The position numbers were made by a program, and so were the translations under genes. This document shows positions 1 through 11,036 of a stretch of DNA of 64,000 bases, piece after piece. Under the pieces are notes generated by a model. That model did not search any database, had not been told where the DNA came from, and worked only from the letters and a program-made list of their open reading frames with translations. Each line of letters starts with the position of its first letter. Within the stretch, counting starts at the first letter, position 1. Origin of the DNA: Mactra quadrangularis (taxonomy: Eukaryota; Mollusca; Bivalvia; Venerida; Mactridae); contig CM046294.1 of assembly GCA_025267735.1 (NCBI GenBank), positions 19,464,162 to 19,528,161 of the forward strand. The letters are read 5' to 3'.

Positions 1-590
1 AATGAAAATAAAACTGGATTCCTGTCAAAGAAATACTCTCTTTTTCCTTCGTCATAATTATCCGGACACTTGGATAAATTTGCTAACTTTGAATAATGAG
101 CAATTACGAATTATCGGCTCTGAATCTCAGGGGATTAAATTAAGTATATCACCAATTTAAAAGGCAATATGACATTTGATAAACTAGTCAAGATGCTTAT
201 ATAAACAATTAAGGATATAGACTACTTTTGTGCTGGCTAATCGGCACAAATGTCCGTAAGATGGGAATGTTCAATGGCCTTATACATTGTAGTCACGGAC
301 TCAGTGCTTTAATTGAAACCTGATTCATTTGCATTGAGTTTAGCTCTAGATGCTTTTAATCCGGGTTTCAAACTATGTAGATGAAGATTCTATTATGCTT
401 TATTGAAAAATGGCGCGATCATACATAACGTCATCGTGTAATTTCATGACGTCACATTTGTGGAATTTAATGTGTTGTTTTACAAAATCACCTGTAAACC
501 AGGTATGTGATCAATGTTCATTAACCTTTAATTGGTAGACAAAAAGTTGTTTGTTGTATTTTTCTCGATTTTTAAAATTCAACATTCTCT
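1..590. other. AT-rich non-coding sequence
   Basis: No gene or clear repeat recognised. It could contain upstream sequence or 5' exons of the Gpc1-like gene, but nothing with a readable frame and splice sites stood out. Confidence 0.3.
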
Positions 591-596
591 AAGGTT

Positions 597-846
597 GACA
601 AGCCGGGGCGGTTATACCCTTCCTCTGTTGATTGCTGACCTTGTGGAAGATTACATGAGCACTGGTAATAGGATCCAAGCACAGGAGCTTGACATTTTAT
701 ATCATACTACGAAAATTCCCTTCTACATATTATATGTAGGAGGGGAACTTTCGTAGAATGATATAAAATGTCAAGCTCCTGTGATCGAAGAAAGCTAGGT
801 TTAGTGCGCTGGTCGCCGTAAAATGACCTAAGTTGCGTTGATACGG
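597..846 (+). repeat. SINE family B fragment interrupted by a hairpin insertion
   Basis: Pieces of the family-B body are present: GGTTATACCCTTCC, CCTTGTGGAAG, the AAAGCTAGGTT block and the tail CGCCGTAAAATGACCTAA. A 105-bp perfect-arm hairpin (678-782) sits in the middle. Confidence 0.6.
678..782. repeat. Small foldback element inside SINE B
   Basis: Two arms of about 50 bp are near-perfect inverted copies, meeting at about 730. They begin ACAGGAGCTTGACA and end TGTCAAGCTCCTGT. The flanks ATCCAAG and ATCGAAG resemble a duplicated target. Confidence 0.75.
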
Positions 847-1594
847 AGTAAACAAAAAATGGGGCGTAATGAATATGCCTAATGAGAAATTGCTATTCTA
901 TAAAATAGCCACATTACGCTATTTAGCTTATTTCTTGCTTACGTTTGCTTAATCTGTCTTGTAGCGAAAAACAATATTTTTATTTTCAAAACATAACTTT
1001 GGTCTTACACGTAATTGTAATATACATGTATATTTGTTTAAATCACGACGCTTTCATCAAATGTATTTCAGAAATGTAACTATTAGTGGAGATCAACTAT
1101 TAAATGACGCAAAAATCTGTACAGTTGAGCTTCGAGTCGGGAGAAAAGGTTGGTGATTTTTAGTCTTTTTATCATATTTAACATTAAATGTTTCAATCAA
1201 TAAAATTAGAGATATTTGATTATTTGACCATTGTATATACTTATTTGTAGAATGACATCACAATTAGAGTTATCCCTCTTATAACCGGGTGTTATTGTGT
1301 ATAATTGGACTGCTTTCGGAACTCATCGGTCATTCACTACGAATAACCTCGGACATATTTAGACGCCATTTTGAAACTAACTTTGTGTCACATGTCCAAT
1401 CAGAATACTTGAATCGGTGTCGAAGTAAACAAATCCACAATGTTTTGGTCAATGATAATTGTCTGAGTTTTAGTCTAAAAGTTTGAAAATGTTGAAAAAC
1501 TCGATTCCATTCATTCTCGTCTAGTAGACTCTGGGTACGAGGATGGATTTCATTATAACGCTGAATAATTATAGTCTTCGATATAAAATGCAAA

Positions 1595-1715
1595 CGTGTT
1601 TTACAAAGCCTTGTGTGTTTACGACAAGAACTATTTTGCTTTACCGGCACGTGCTTCGCCTCGCGTATGTAGCAAACCCGATATTCTTGGTGGACACCCC
1701 ACAAATTCTTCCGTT
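1595..1715 (+). repeat. Interspersed repeat also found near 50.8 kb
   Basis: This block (from GCCTTGTGTGTTTACGAC through CGTATGTAGCAAACCCGATATTCTT to CACCCCAC) is matched, with substitutions and small gaps, at 50805-50905. Family unknown. Confidence 0.55.
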
Positions 1716-1825
1716 ATTATTCATTCAATGAATGGTCGATGTGTTCCGAATGATTGGACCACAGGTGACAGACCCAAATTTTCTTTATTATGACCAAAAT
1801 GATGTCACAAGTTTGTTTATTTCAG

Positions 1826-4800
1826 GAGATTGAACAGAGTGAAGCCAAGTCAAGTGAACACAAGTCAAGATGGCGAGAACAATGTCTATTTGTATTTTCT
1901 ACCATATTAGTGATAACTCTTACACATTGTGTAATATGGTTACATTGGTTAACTCCCTTTATCTTTGCTGTAGCAAGTCCTATAGTATTAGCAGTAAAGT
2001 TTGTTTATTATTGGTAAGTGGTCTGATTAAAATATATATTTTGTGCATATCTTGTCCATCAAAGCTGAGTTCATAACATCAGGGCTTGTTTAAAATGAAA
2101 GTGTGTTTTAAAGTCTGCTTCAAAATTCACAATTCAGCCAACGTTACAATTGGAGATGATGTATATAGACATAATATTTTTTTATTATTATTATATGCCG
2201 GTTATCTTATCCATTGTTTTCAATAAAATTTGTGTTAAATCAACATTACAATTTTATACAATAACCAATGACCATTGAAATCACATTCAAGCAGGTGAAC
2301 CCTCACAGTAACCATTTAAACCGGGTGAAGTGGATTAACTGAAAGGAAGTTAGCAATGCCCCCTACAGGGATCAAACCTGGAATCTCCTGGGTAACGTTT
2401 TACTAACAATTCTTAAGTTTTGCGTTGGATTTCCCTAAGTTGACGCTTAAGAAAGTACTTACGAAAATCTTAAGTGCGTTCCACAAAAAATGCGTAAGTA
2501 TTTTAGTAAAACACTACCCTGATCCCTAAGCGTGCGTCTTACCACTGGATCACTGCTTCTATACAAGCGAAGGTCTTGATGCTAAAACACACTCTTTCAA
2601 GTTGTATATTATATTGTTTTCAGTCGTGGAAATACGAATCTTTCATTGTAATATACCTGCCTGCATTTTTAACATTAGCTTTTTGGCATTTTACATGATC
2701 TACGAATTCTGTTTATTTCAGGAAAAATAAGCTACAATATTTTACAATAGATTTTTGTTATTTTACAAACGTGTTTGCATTTGTCTATATGTGGTAAGTT
2801 TGCTTAAAACATAATGTTTTAATTAAGTTAACATACGTTATCAATCCGTGAAATATAATGTATGCACTGGCACCAGAGTCCTCACACTCGTTAAATACGC
2901 ACACATATAATATTTTGTCAACAAACGAAATTAAAAATCGGTCCCGTTTACATTACCGTGTACGAGTTATAACTATACTTTCAATCTATATAAGGTAATG
3001 TACATGTATGTATGCACAGGGAACTATATATGGGGACGTAAGCATTTTTTTATTGGATTTAATGCCGTGTCAACACAATTAAGGTCATTTTACGGCGTCC
3101 AGCGCACCTAACATAGCTTTCCTGGACTCTTGTCTATAACCAGTATTCACCTACCCTTCCACAAGGCCGGAAACTTCTCCATATTATCTAATCAATGGAG
3201 GAAAATTGACATTATTGTCAAATTTTCATGGAAGGGTATAACCTCCCCGGGCGGGATTCGAACCCGTACCCCCTTCGGGACTCGAGATTCCGAACCCCGG
3301 CGCGCTACCGACTGCGCAATCGGCCCGGGTTGCGTACGCTTTATTTTATGATCATAAGATATGGACTCTGGTGCCAGTGAATGTATGCAAGCGCTGTTTA
3401 AACCACCGGCGCCCGTCACGGTTTAGAGAAAATGACACTATATTACATATGTATACTATTCAAACATGGAATTCGTTTAACTAAATATTCATTTTCTTTA
3501 GTTAAAAATTAAATCATTATCAAACTTATTTCGCATTTGAGGTCTCTGACTTTTACATTTTGTCCAAATGGAGCATTCATTGTCCATATAAGCCAGTAAT
3601 TGGTCAATAAAAATAAGTGAATTTTGTTCATGCGCCGCGTGATATAACTTTAGGGTTAAATTTCATAGTAGTTTGATGTTCTGGCATAATTATAGAATTC
3701 ATGATTTAATTTAGTTCCTTGCCTTTCCAGGTTTCCTGACAATGTATATTAAAAGTGTAGAATTGTGTATATCTTTGGAAAATCATATCATAATTATGGT
3801 TATTTGCCATCTTACTTTGAAGTGCTATATTGACTTACGATAACTTTTTTCGTAAGAATTTTTGTGAAATTATTATGTAATTATTTGTTTGTATTACAGT
3901 ATACGATGGTATCCATCATCAACATCATTATACTGGTTTAAACCATTTACACTATCATCACCATGTTTGGATTGGTTCTGGCTTTATGGTGTACCATTTA
4001 TGTGTTATCTTATTCATTCTGTAAGTATACTTTAGTCCAAGAACATTTAATAAGAATGAAAACCTTAGTATTTACAGGTCGTGAAACAGTACAGATCTCG
4101 AAGTGTTAAGTAGGACTTTGATTACAAATGATATAGATCTATTGATAATGTCAACTGCAGATCATATACTAGTAATAGGTCATGCTCATGTCGATGTCAT
4201 AGAGCTGTAAGGGAATAAGAGTGAAATGCTACTTTTTCAATAATCATGAAAAAAAATTAAAGAATCAACCCAATCCAATGATGGTTAATTTATTGAAAAA
4301 CTTAAAAACATCATGTACCGCCTTTTTAACAACACGTATTGGTTCAGTAAAATGGTGTACCTACCATTTAACCCCCTTTATTCCTAATATCAAAACGTAG
4401 CAAATGGTAGATAACCCTCTGTAGAAAGAAAAAAAGAAAAAATTGTTTCAGTACTGGAAGGAGGAATCTATTACTTATCCCCTTTTAGCATACATATTCC
4501 AATAAAGGTCAAGGGGTATGTGGTAGTTATCCCCTTTTAACCATTTGAAAATGAGCTGATTTTAATTATCATCTTTTTTCGAAACATGATCTTGAAAAAT
4601 GTAAGTATGATTTGATCAGGAGAGCTAGTTCAGAGTATGTGTATAGGTCTAAGGTATCCAGAAACATTACCATGCAAGAAGGTAATTACTTTCCAATTAC
4701 CCCCTCTTAGTACTATGTCTTCGATTTATACATGCACTTTAAATAATGGACTTGCCCATTCAATGAGTTCATAAGATGGTGCAAGTTCATCATTTTGCTG

Positions 4801-7800
4801 ATTCAAACAGACCCGCTATAATATTCTACGTTTATTAAAATTAGGGCACATGTATTGTCCGTTTTTTCTCAACTGTCCAAGCTTGAATAATTTCACGGTG
4901 ACTGAATGCATTGTTTTTGTACTGGCGGCCTAATTGTTAATGAATAGATCTTGACTAAAACATATCATACGGCATAGGAAGCTTTACTCGATCATTACAC
5001 ACACTTTCGGAAAGTCATGAATGTATCATGACGATAATTTTAACTAACGCATTCACCGTGAAATTATTCATGCTTTGACAGTTGAGAAAAAACGAACTAT
5101 AGTTAGTAAATTGTACATGATGTTGACATGCCAATAAAAAAATCAACTAAATAACTCATTAATGAATACAAAAAAGTTCGTCGGCTGTTGTCAGTAAATC
5201 AGCTATACAGAAGTTAGACATCATACTTTAATTTAAAATAATTTTAAAAAAAATAACTGGGTCAATATTTTACAAATTGATGCCAAAATTGATATAACAA
5301 AATGTATATGTTGTATTTATTAGCTTTTTTAAAACTGTCATTATGTTTTTCTGTTATTTGATTAATGCTACAGTCCCATAAACATAAAAATAGCCACGAG
5401 GGCACCGTACGGGCACCGTGCGATCAAGCTCCGCAAGGGCCTGTACGAACTGGATACACGTATCAGTTTCAAAGTCAAATCATGAACAAGATCGTGGCCA
5501 GGTATGAATTAAACATGTATATCTTCCAGCTACGGCTCCGTACGGGTGTGTTGTATTGCCATGTGCCATGTGCCATGTGCCATGTACCATGTGCGTATCG
5601 TCACCTTAATACGCAAGGCTTCCCTCGGCCTACAACTGTCTGCACGAACGGGTCCACAACAAGCCACGATTTTTTGGGACTGAGGCATTACATGTATTGT
5701 TATCAGAGACATTGTTTCTGATTTTATGTCGCTATTTTGTCATTGTATAATCTTGTCCACCCGTTTCATCGCAATGTTGTACAATTGTCTATTCATATTA
5801 TGATCGTATTATACATTGTATATAATTATTAATTCATTTCAACTCGATTGTGAAACAAGTTCTTACAACTTAGATAAATCACTGTTGAGTCCGCGTGTTC
5901 ATGGTGTTGGTCCCCCAGTACTAGTCTAAGATAGTAGGATAAAGTTTGTTGTTCAAGGAAACAATGGGGTAGGTTTTGGATGGGATTCAAACCAGTGAGG
6001 AGCTGGCTATCCTACTCTAAGATGTGCAAGTAAGCACTGCAAAATCATCCAAGACCTTAACTTTTATACTTATGTACACCTTATAATATATTAAGGGTAT
6101 GTTTTGGATGAGATTCAAACCAACGCGGAGCTGGCTATCCAATGATTACCAATCCAACGTCGTAACCACTCGTCCATGCTCGCTCCATTTCCATTTTATG
6201 TTCGTATTAAATTGTGATATAATCATTGCATGTTTATTATAGTTAAACACTAGAAACCATGCAGTTTTTGTGAATAAATGTCTGTTCTGTTCTAAACTCT
6301 CTTCTTTAATTGAAAAGATATTAAATTTTGTCTTTTACAGGTGTTATATTTCTTTCTAGTAAATGTAATGTGTCAACCAAAGGAACCATACATCACAAGC
6401 TATAGTTACCTTGCAGATAAATGTGAACTTTTTTATTGTATCGGTGGCACATGGTATTTATAAATATATTTATTATTCATATAATAATATAAATATTATG
6501 GAATTCCTATGCCCGACCTGTCCGAGGCGTAAATTTATGTCTGCGGACAAGTAAATAAATCAATCCAATATGTCCTCGGACAAGTGATGTTTTAGCTGTA
6601 AATATTCTACATAATGTAGATGTCTAAATAAAAGTTTTTTTTTCTTTTTTTTAGCCGCCCGGCTAGCTCAGTTGGTAGCACGCAAGTCTACTGATCGAGG
6701 GGTCGTCGGTTCGATTCCCGGGTGTGGCATACTTTTGTGCAGCTGGGTCATGAAATTATTTCTACGGCCATTCTCCCTCCTACCAATGATTTTTAATTAT
6801 GTAGGGCAGTTGTCAGTCACTGACGAAAGTATGCGCCTAGTAGTTGATTAACAGCTAAATCCAGAGATTTAGCCTTTCCAGGAGGAGTGAGTAGGTTGAC
6901 TGACCGCCGTTATATGACCTATAGAATGTGTTGCAACGGCGTTAAACCAAAACCAAACCAAACTTAATGTTTTAGTCAAATTCGACAATGAACTACACAG
7001 TACCATATTGTCAATTATTTGTTGTTATTAGTTCTCAAAATGCCCTTTTAAATATTGAACTCCACGATAAGTGCATTTTAACCCTGTACAAGTATATTAT
7101 GAGATATCACTTAAAAATTGTCCGAGTACAAATGTAAAAAACTAGAAATTCCACTCCCCAAATTTCATTTTTACATGAGAGGAGACGCCATTGCCAATTC
7201 ACCCTATGTAAAAGCCAAGTAATACTTATTTTTAATACCTGTACCCCTATCGGCAACTGCCGAACTGTCCACTGTACATGTACAGTTCGAACAAAATAAC
7301 ATTTCCAGTTTGTGCAAAAATTAAAATTAACCAACCCTTTTCAATCAGGCACGCAAAGGCGGATCCAGCGGGGGGGGGGGGGGGTTCAGGGGGGGTCCGG
7401 ACCTCCCAAGAATTTGAAAAATGCATCTGTCCATTAGTTTATTTCTTGTTTGTAAGTCATTTTTAAGTAGCATGAAGCAATTTTCTTGGTGTTTAACATA
7501 TATTTAATGGTTATGTAGTTTTTATTATCAAAATGTTGCATTTTTTCTGCAAAATGTGTATTATGTGGTTGTGATTTGAGGTTCGGACCCCCCTAGAAAG
7601 TTCGGACCCCACTAGCAAAGTTCGGACACCCCTAGAAAAAATTCTTGGATCCGCCCACGCCACCATTGGTCCATACTATTCTTTTTGATGGCCTTAATAG
7701 TGGAACTTTACTGTAATAACACTTTCATAAACCTGGTCGGTAGCGCAGTTTGTAGCGCACCTGGATTTCGAATCTAGTGGCCGGAAGGGGGTACAGGTTC

Positions 7801-8239
7801 GAATCCCACCGGGGAGGTTATACCCTTCCATGAAAATTTGACTATAATGTCAATTATTCTCTATAAATAAGGTATATGGAGAAGTTTCCGGCCTTGTGGA
7901 AAAATAGGCGAGCGCTGGTTATACGAGTAGATAAGGGTTCAGGTAGCTAGGTTAGATGCGCTGGACGTAAAATAACCGTAAATATTGTATTGACCCGGCG
8001 TTAAACCCAGTACAAATAAATAACGCTTTTTATATTTTCTTTTCAGGGGTCAGAGAATCGTATATTATGGACTTAATTGGTTGTTTTGTCTTATATCTCT
8101 GTTAATGGGACTTCTAGCATACCACTCTTGGATTGCACACTGTATTATACTAGCTTTTATGTTCTTTGTGGCTCTGTGTAATGGAGCCAGCTACTACATG
8201 TATGTCTTTAACAAAAAAGATTTGACAGCAGTTGAATAG
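1826..8239 (+). CDS. Gpc1/DUF2838-like glycerophosphocholine acyltransferase gene (5' end unknown, central exon deleted)
   Basis: Exons read as 1826-2013, 2722-2793, 3900-4020, 6341-6453 and 8047-8239 (TAG 8237-8239). All have GT-AG borders, their phases match, and together they encode 228 residues. The product is strongly hydrophobic, with several membrane segments. Landmarks are DFCYFTN in exon 2, CIRWYP at the start of exon 3, a GGTWGQR junction and a final NGASYYMYVFNKK block. From knowledge of the family these match the fungal/plant/invertebrate membrane acyltransferases that re-acylate glycerophosphocholine to lysophosphatidylcholine in the ER. The family normally has about 50 conserved residues between the DFCYF segment and the RWYP motif. 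Here only a stub of that exon remains (3731-3750). Skipping it keeps the frame, so the locus is either a pseudogene or makes a shortened protein. The start is unclear: 1826 follows a good acceptor, but an in-frame ATG at 1790 could begin a first exon. Family assignment is from motif recognition, not a search. Confidence 0.68.
2320..2575 (-). repeat. SINE family C copy, split by a MITE
   Basis: Read on the minus strand it starts with a tRNA-like head (AGCAGTGATCCAGTGGTAAG, then ACGCTTAGGGATCA) and continues, after the MITE at 2389-2518, with a B-box-like GGTTTGATCCC. The head matches the units of the minisatellite at 24.7-27.5 kb. Confidence 0.6.
2389..2518. mobile_element. Short MITE in a SINE C head
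   Basis: About 130 bp with imperfect terminal inverted repeats, GGGTAACGTTTTACTAA at the left and TTTAGTAAAACACTACCC at the right. The interior is rich in CTTAAG and CTTACG. Superfamily unknown. Confidence 0.6.
2866..3380. repeat. Inverted-repeat element carrying a nested SINE B
   Basis: CACTGGCACCAGAGTCC at 2866-2882 is inverted exactly at 3364-3380. A minus-strand SINE B fills much of the interior. It lies in the Gpc1-like intron that should hold the missing exon. Confidence 0.5.
3048..3336 (-). repeat. SINE family B, nearly full length
   Basis: On the minus strand: tRNA-like head with A box and B box (GGTTCGAATCCC), body with TTATACCCTTCCATGAAAAT and GGCCTTGTGGAAGGGTAGG, and tail ending GGCATTAAATCC. 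It is a SINE, not a tRNA gene: the acceptor stem is unpaired and a 200-bp body follows. Confidence 0.8.
3731..3750 (+). pseudogene. Remnant of the deleted central exon of the Gpc1-like gene
   Basis: A good acceptor (polypyrimidine then CAG, ending 3730) is followed by G TTT CCT GAC AAT GTA TAT. This completes the split Trp codon left by the exon ending at 2793 and reads W-F-P-D-N-V-Y. The same exon starts with a Phe-Pro-x-Asn pattern in family members as I recall them. The next codon is TAA, and from about 3755 the sequence is a truncated MITE. No further exon sequence is seen before the next acceptor at 3899. Confidence 0.55.
3755..3876 (-). mobile_element. Truncated MITE abutting the broken Gpc1-like exon
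   Basis: Matches the minus strand of the intact element at 47744-47990 over its interior (AGAATTGTGTA, ATCATATCAT, CTTTGAAGTGCTA) and one terminal repeat (ACTTACGA then TTCGTAAGAATTTTTGTGA). The other half and the other terminus are absent. Confidence 0.65.
4021..4850. other. Intron sequence, no recognised feature
   Basis: Intron of the Gpc1-like gene. It contains several short runs such as TTATCCCCTTTTA with no clear unit, and nothing coding. Confidence 0.4.
4853..5100 (-). mobile_element. MITE with TTGTTCG...CGAACAA terminal repeats, copy 1
   Basis: About 248 bp. Terminal inverted repeats contain CGTTTTTTCTCAACTGTC and GACAGTTGAGAAAAAACG. The interior is inverted relative to the copies at 9.65 and 16.58 kb. 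TA-like ends suggest a Tc1/mariner-type origin. Confidence 0.8.
5364..5692 (+). mobile_element. CAGTCCCATAAA-TIR element, copy 1
   Basis: Ends TAATGCTACAGTCCCATAAA and TTTTTTGGGACTGAGGCATT are inverted. The GC-rich interior (ACCGTACGGGCACCGT, GTATCAGTTTCAAAGTC) is shared with 20729-21039 and 60674-61018. This copy has a short CATGTGC/CATGTAC repeat expansion near 5560-5590. Confidence 0.75.
5850..6190 (-). repeat. SINE family D with an internal duplication
   Basis: Minus strand: tRNA-like head GGAGCGAGCATGGACGAGTG followed by a body ending GTTGTAAGAACTTGTTTCAC. The block TTTGGATGGGATTCAAACC...GAGCTGGCTATCC occurs twice, near 5955 and 6100. Related copies are at 16218-16430, 44925-45100 and 59140-59465. 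Confidence 0.6.
6654..6963 (+). repeat. SINE family A, full length
   Basis: tRNA-like head with A box TAGCTCAGTTGG and B box GGTTCGATTCC, body from GGCATACTTTTGTG, the AGCTAAATCCAGAGATTTAGCC block, and tail GACCGCCGTTATATGACCTA...CGGCGTTAAACC. Confidence 0.85.
7348..7661. mobile_element. GGCGGATCCA-TIR element, copy 1
   Basis: Starts GGCGGATCCA and ends TTGGATCCGCC. It contains a G run (7371-7384) and three consecutive TTCGGACCCC-like blocks near the right end. A diverged copy is at 14989-15308. Confidence 0.65.
7731..8012 (+). repeat. SINE family B in the last Gpc1-like intron
   Basis: Head CCTGGTCGGTAGCGCAG, B box GGTTCGAATCCC, body GGTTATACCCTTCCATG, and tail CGTTAAACCCAGT. Confidence 0.8.
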
Positions 8240-8242
8240 CGC

Positions 8243-8248
8243 AATAAA
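8243..8248 (+). terminator. AATAAA polyadenylation signal, Gpc1-like gene
   Basis: AATAAA lies four bases after the stop codon. A second copy at 8674-8679 is a more conventional distance away and may be the one used. Confidence 0.35.
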
Positions 8249-8249
8249 A

Positions 8250-9650
8250 GTTTCAGCATTTCAAAAGATTTAACTCGGAAATCAAGTTGTCGGTTCTACC
8301 AGCAGAAAAAAACTGTTGGTACAAGATGTACCGGTGCGGTTCTAGGCAGAAATGAAAATGTGTGTATACAGAACAATAGGATTTAATCTGTGTTGCATAC
8401 TTTAGATCCATAATATGTAAAATGACTTCATTCTGAGCGAATGCATGCGATACAAACAAACCTTTGTCTGCTGAAACCCCATAAATATGAGGTCTTTTGA
8501 GTTCTAAGAACGATTGTCACCACATGTGCATTATTATTTACTATGTTCTTTGTATATGCTGGCAAAGTATCTTCAATTCAAAGAGGACACAGAATGTTCT
8601 TGAGATGTGCTTGTTCTAGCGGAAAGATTGGTCGACATATTGATTTAATGTAATGTAGACAGAAAAGAAAATGAATAAATGAATATTTGCTTGTGCATTG
8701 TGTTACAAAGGTTTTATACAAATTTGTGTAAGGAGACGCACGGTTGTCTTAGGTCATTGTAGCCTGTTCCAAACCCGATTGAGGAATGTTGAGGGCAATT
8801 ATCACTGTGGTAAAAGATCAGCAAAGAAAGAGCGTTCTTCTCATATGAATGGACATATTTTATCGCTTAAAGCGGCTTTCCAAAGCTCCATGCTCCGTGG
8901 TCCGCGTGCGTGTCCGAGTCCGTGCCCGAACCCGCGTTGGTTTTCGCCTAACAAGAATGTCGTTGGGTCTATTCCATGCGTCCGATTCGTGTCGTTTCGC
9001 TCAGCGAGCGCACATTCACGTACACGGATCGGACGCGGGTGCATATTGTACAGGAAACACAACTCAAAGGCAGAAAACAAGTTAATTGCCAGAGATATGT
9101 AAGAAAAAGTGATTGAAACCGAGGCAATTTATGATGTCACTCATAGCGACCACAAAGACACGTTGGTATAAAAGAATATATGGAATTCAGCGCCAAAATC
9201 ACTTAAAACTGACGGGATTGTCTATTTTGTTAAGCAATCACAGTTCCCAACATTAGCCAGTGGTGAAATGTCGCACTTTCTTTGGAAAAAGACTTTGTAT
9301 ATATGAATCTCTAACAACTGCAAAAGAACACCTAATTTTCTTCCACGCTTTATACACACATACAAGAAACACCATCATCTCCGCTCATTGTTTACATACA
9401 TGCACGTGCATGTATATCATCATATACAAATGTATAAGATATTAATAGATTATTGTTTTCCCTGTCATCTTGTTTATCATCAACAATATTATATGTTGAA
9501 CATGTTTAAGGACTTCCGCATTAATTATTAACAAATAGAATGTTTTGTTTTAAAATAATGGCATACTAATGGTTACTATTATTTTCTTCATTAATTTCCC
9601 TTTATCATAAAGAATAATAGTTTCTCAGAAAAAAAGTCAGTCATACAAAG
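8250..9650. other. Downstream of the Gpc1-like gene; GC-rich patch, no gene
   Basis: Mostly AT-rich. The patch at 8880-9045 is rich in CCGTG/CCGAG motifs and reads open in several frames, but has no family features. It resembles a short patch near 21620-21700 and is probably a decayed transposon. Confidence 0.35.
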
Positions 9651-9651
9651 C

Positions 9652-9900
9652 TATTGTTCGTTTTTTCTCAACTGTCAAAACATGAATAATTTCGGGGTGA
9701 ATGCGTTTGTTAAAATAATTGTCGTAATACATCCATGAGTTTTCGAAATTGTGTATTATGATTGAGTAAAGCTGTTTATGCCGTATGATATGTTTTAGTC
9801 AAGATATTTTTAATAACAATTAGGCCGCCAGTACAAAAACAATGCATTCAGTCACCGTGAAATTATTCAAGCTTTGACAGTTGAGAAAAAACGAACAATA
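9652..9900 (+). mobile_element. MITE with TTGTTCG...CGAACAA terminal repeats, copy 2
   Basis: 249 bp with long near-perfect terminal inverted repeats (CGTTTTTTCTCAACTGTCAA). Same family and orientation as 16583-16829. Confidence 0.85.
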
Positions 9901-9958
9901 TAATTAGATCAAAGATCTAGTCCGAGTGTTTCCAATCTACATACATACTTATAATTAT

Positions 9959-10327
9959 TAGGGCTGTCACGATACGCCAGAAGCGTATTGCGATATACTG
10001 CAATACACTGGTATCGTATCGCGTTACGTACCAGAATATATTGTGGGCTTTTAGATTTGTTGTGCGTCTGCTGTATTTAACAGAAACAATCTAGCCTCTT
10101 TAAGTATATACGGTCATCCAGTGACGCTGTAACGCGCCCCAATCGGTTAAACTCTAGTAACTTAAGGTTAGATGGAATGAACAATGGAAACACTGACGTT
10201 TCGCCCCTTTTATTACGTGAAAGGAAGAATTTTCCAATGAAATAAAAAATATCGTCATATACCGGTACGTATTGCCGCAGCTGCGTATTGCAATATACCG
10301 GTATACCGGTATATCGTGACAGCCCTA
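9959..10327. mobile_element. hAT-type MITE, copy 1
   Basis: TIRs TAGGGCTGTCACGATAC and TATCGTGACAGCCCTA. The interior is rich in CGTATTGC/ATACCGGTAT. An exact 8-bp target duplication ATAATTAT (9951-9958 and 10328-10335) marks a hAT insertion. Confidence 0.9.
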
Positions 10328-10402
10328 ATAATTATACAAATAATACTATTGCCTTACAGTTGGTACAAAAAATAAAACCCTGTTTATGTAAACAATACGA
10401 TG

Positions 10403-11036
10403 AACTATAGTTCGTACAAAATAACAAACGTGTTTGTGTAAACATTAAAAATGAACCAATCCATTCCAGGGGTAGGCAGTATTGAAAATAAAAGTTTTAT
10501 AATTCATTTTAACAAAATTAGTGTGGCGGACAAACCATCTCCCCTTGGTCAATCATGCTTGTAATGGTAGAACACATAACCACTACTCCAACAAGACACT
10601 CATAAAAACATATTTAATAATATATTTCATTGTCATCCTGAGCATCCCCTGTCGTGGATTAGTTCATTATTTTGTTTATAAACAGTGTTGTTGGTTTTTT
10701 TTTTGGGGGGGGGGGGGGTACGAACTATAGTTCGAACAATAAAACAAAACACTGTTTATAATAACAAAACAATGAACTAATCCACGAAGAGGGACGCTCA
10801 GGATGACAATAACATAAACATGTGATATGTTTTACAATTGTCTTAGTTGTTGGTGTAATGGAAAGGTGTTCTACCATTACAAGCACGATTTACCAAGTGG
10901 TGGTGGTTTATCCGCCATGCTAATTTTGTTAAATTTGATTACACAAGTTTTATATTGAAGACTGCCTACCCCTGAAATAGTTTGTCTCATTTTTAATGTT
11001 TACCTAAACACGTTTTGTTATTTTTGTACGCACTAT
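10403..11036. repeat. Foldback element with ~300-bp arms
   Basis: The left arm (10403-10700) and right arm (10735-11036) are imperfect inverted copies, for example TGTCATCCTGAGC against GCTCAGGATGACA and CAGGGGTAGGCAGT against ACTGCCTACCCCTG. The centre is a G run (10707-10718) and a 20-bp palindrome around GAACTATAGTTC. Confidence 0.8.

Noticed and set aside
1072..1148. Possible upstream exon (reads NVTISGDQLLNDAKIC) for the Gpc1-like gene
   Set aside because: It ends in phase 1 at a weak GTTGGT donor, whereas the exon at 1826 starts in phase 0. It does not join in frame.
3233..3336. tRNA genes at SINE heads (also 6654, 13521, 23820, 29077, 45945, 51135, 52028)
   Set aside because: A and B boxes are present but the acceptor stems do not pair, and each is followed by the same SINE body.
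8698..9102. 134-codon open frame with Arg/Ser-rich sequence
   Set aside because: It coincides with a GC-rich patch open in three frames on both strands, with no start context or homology features.
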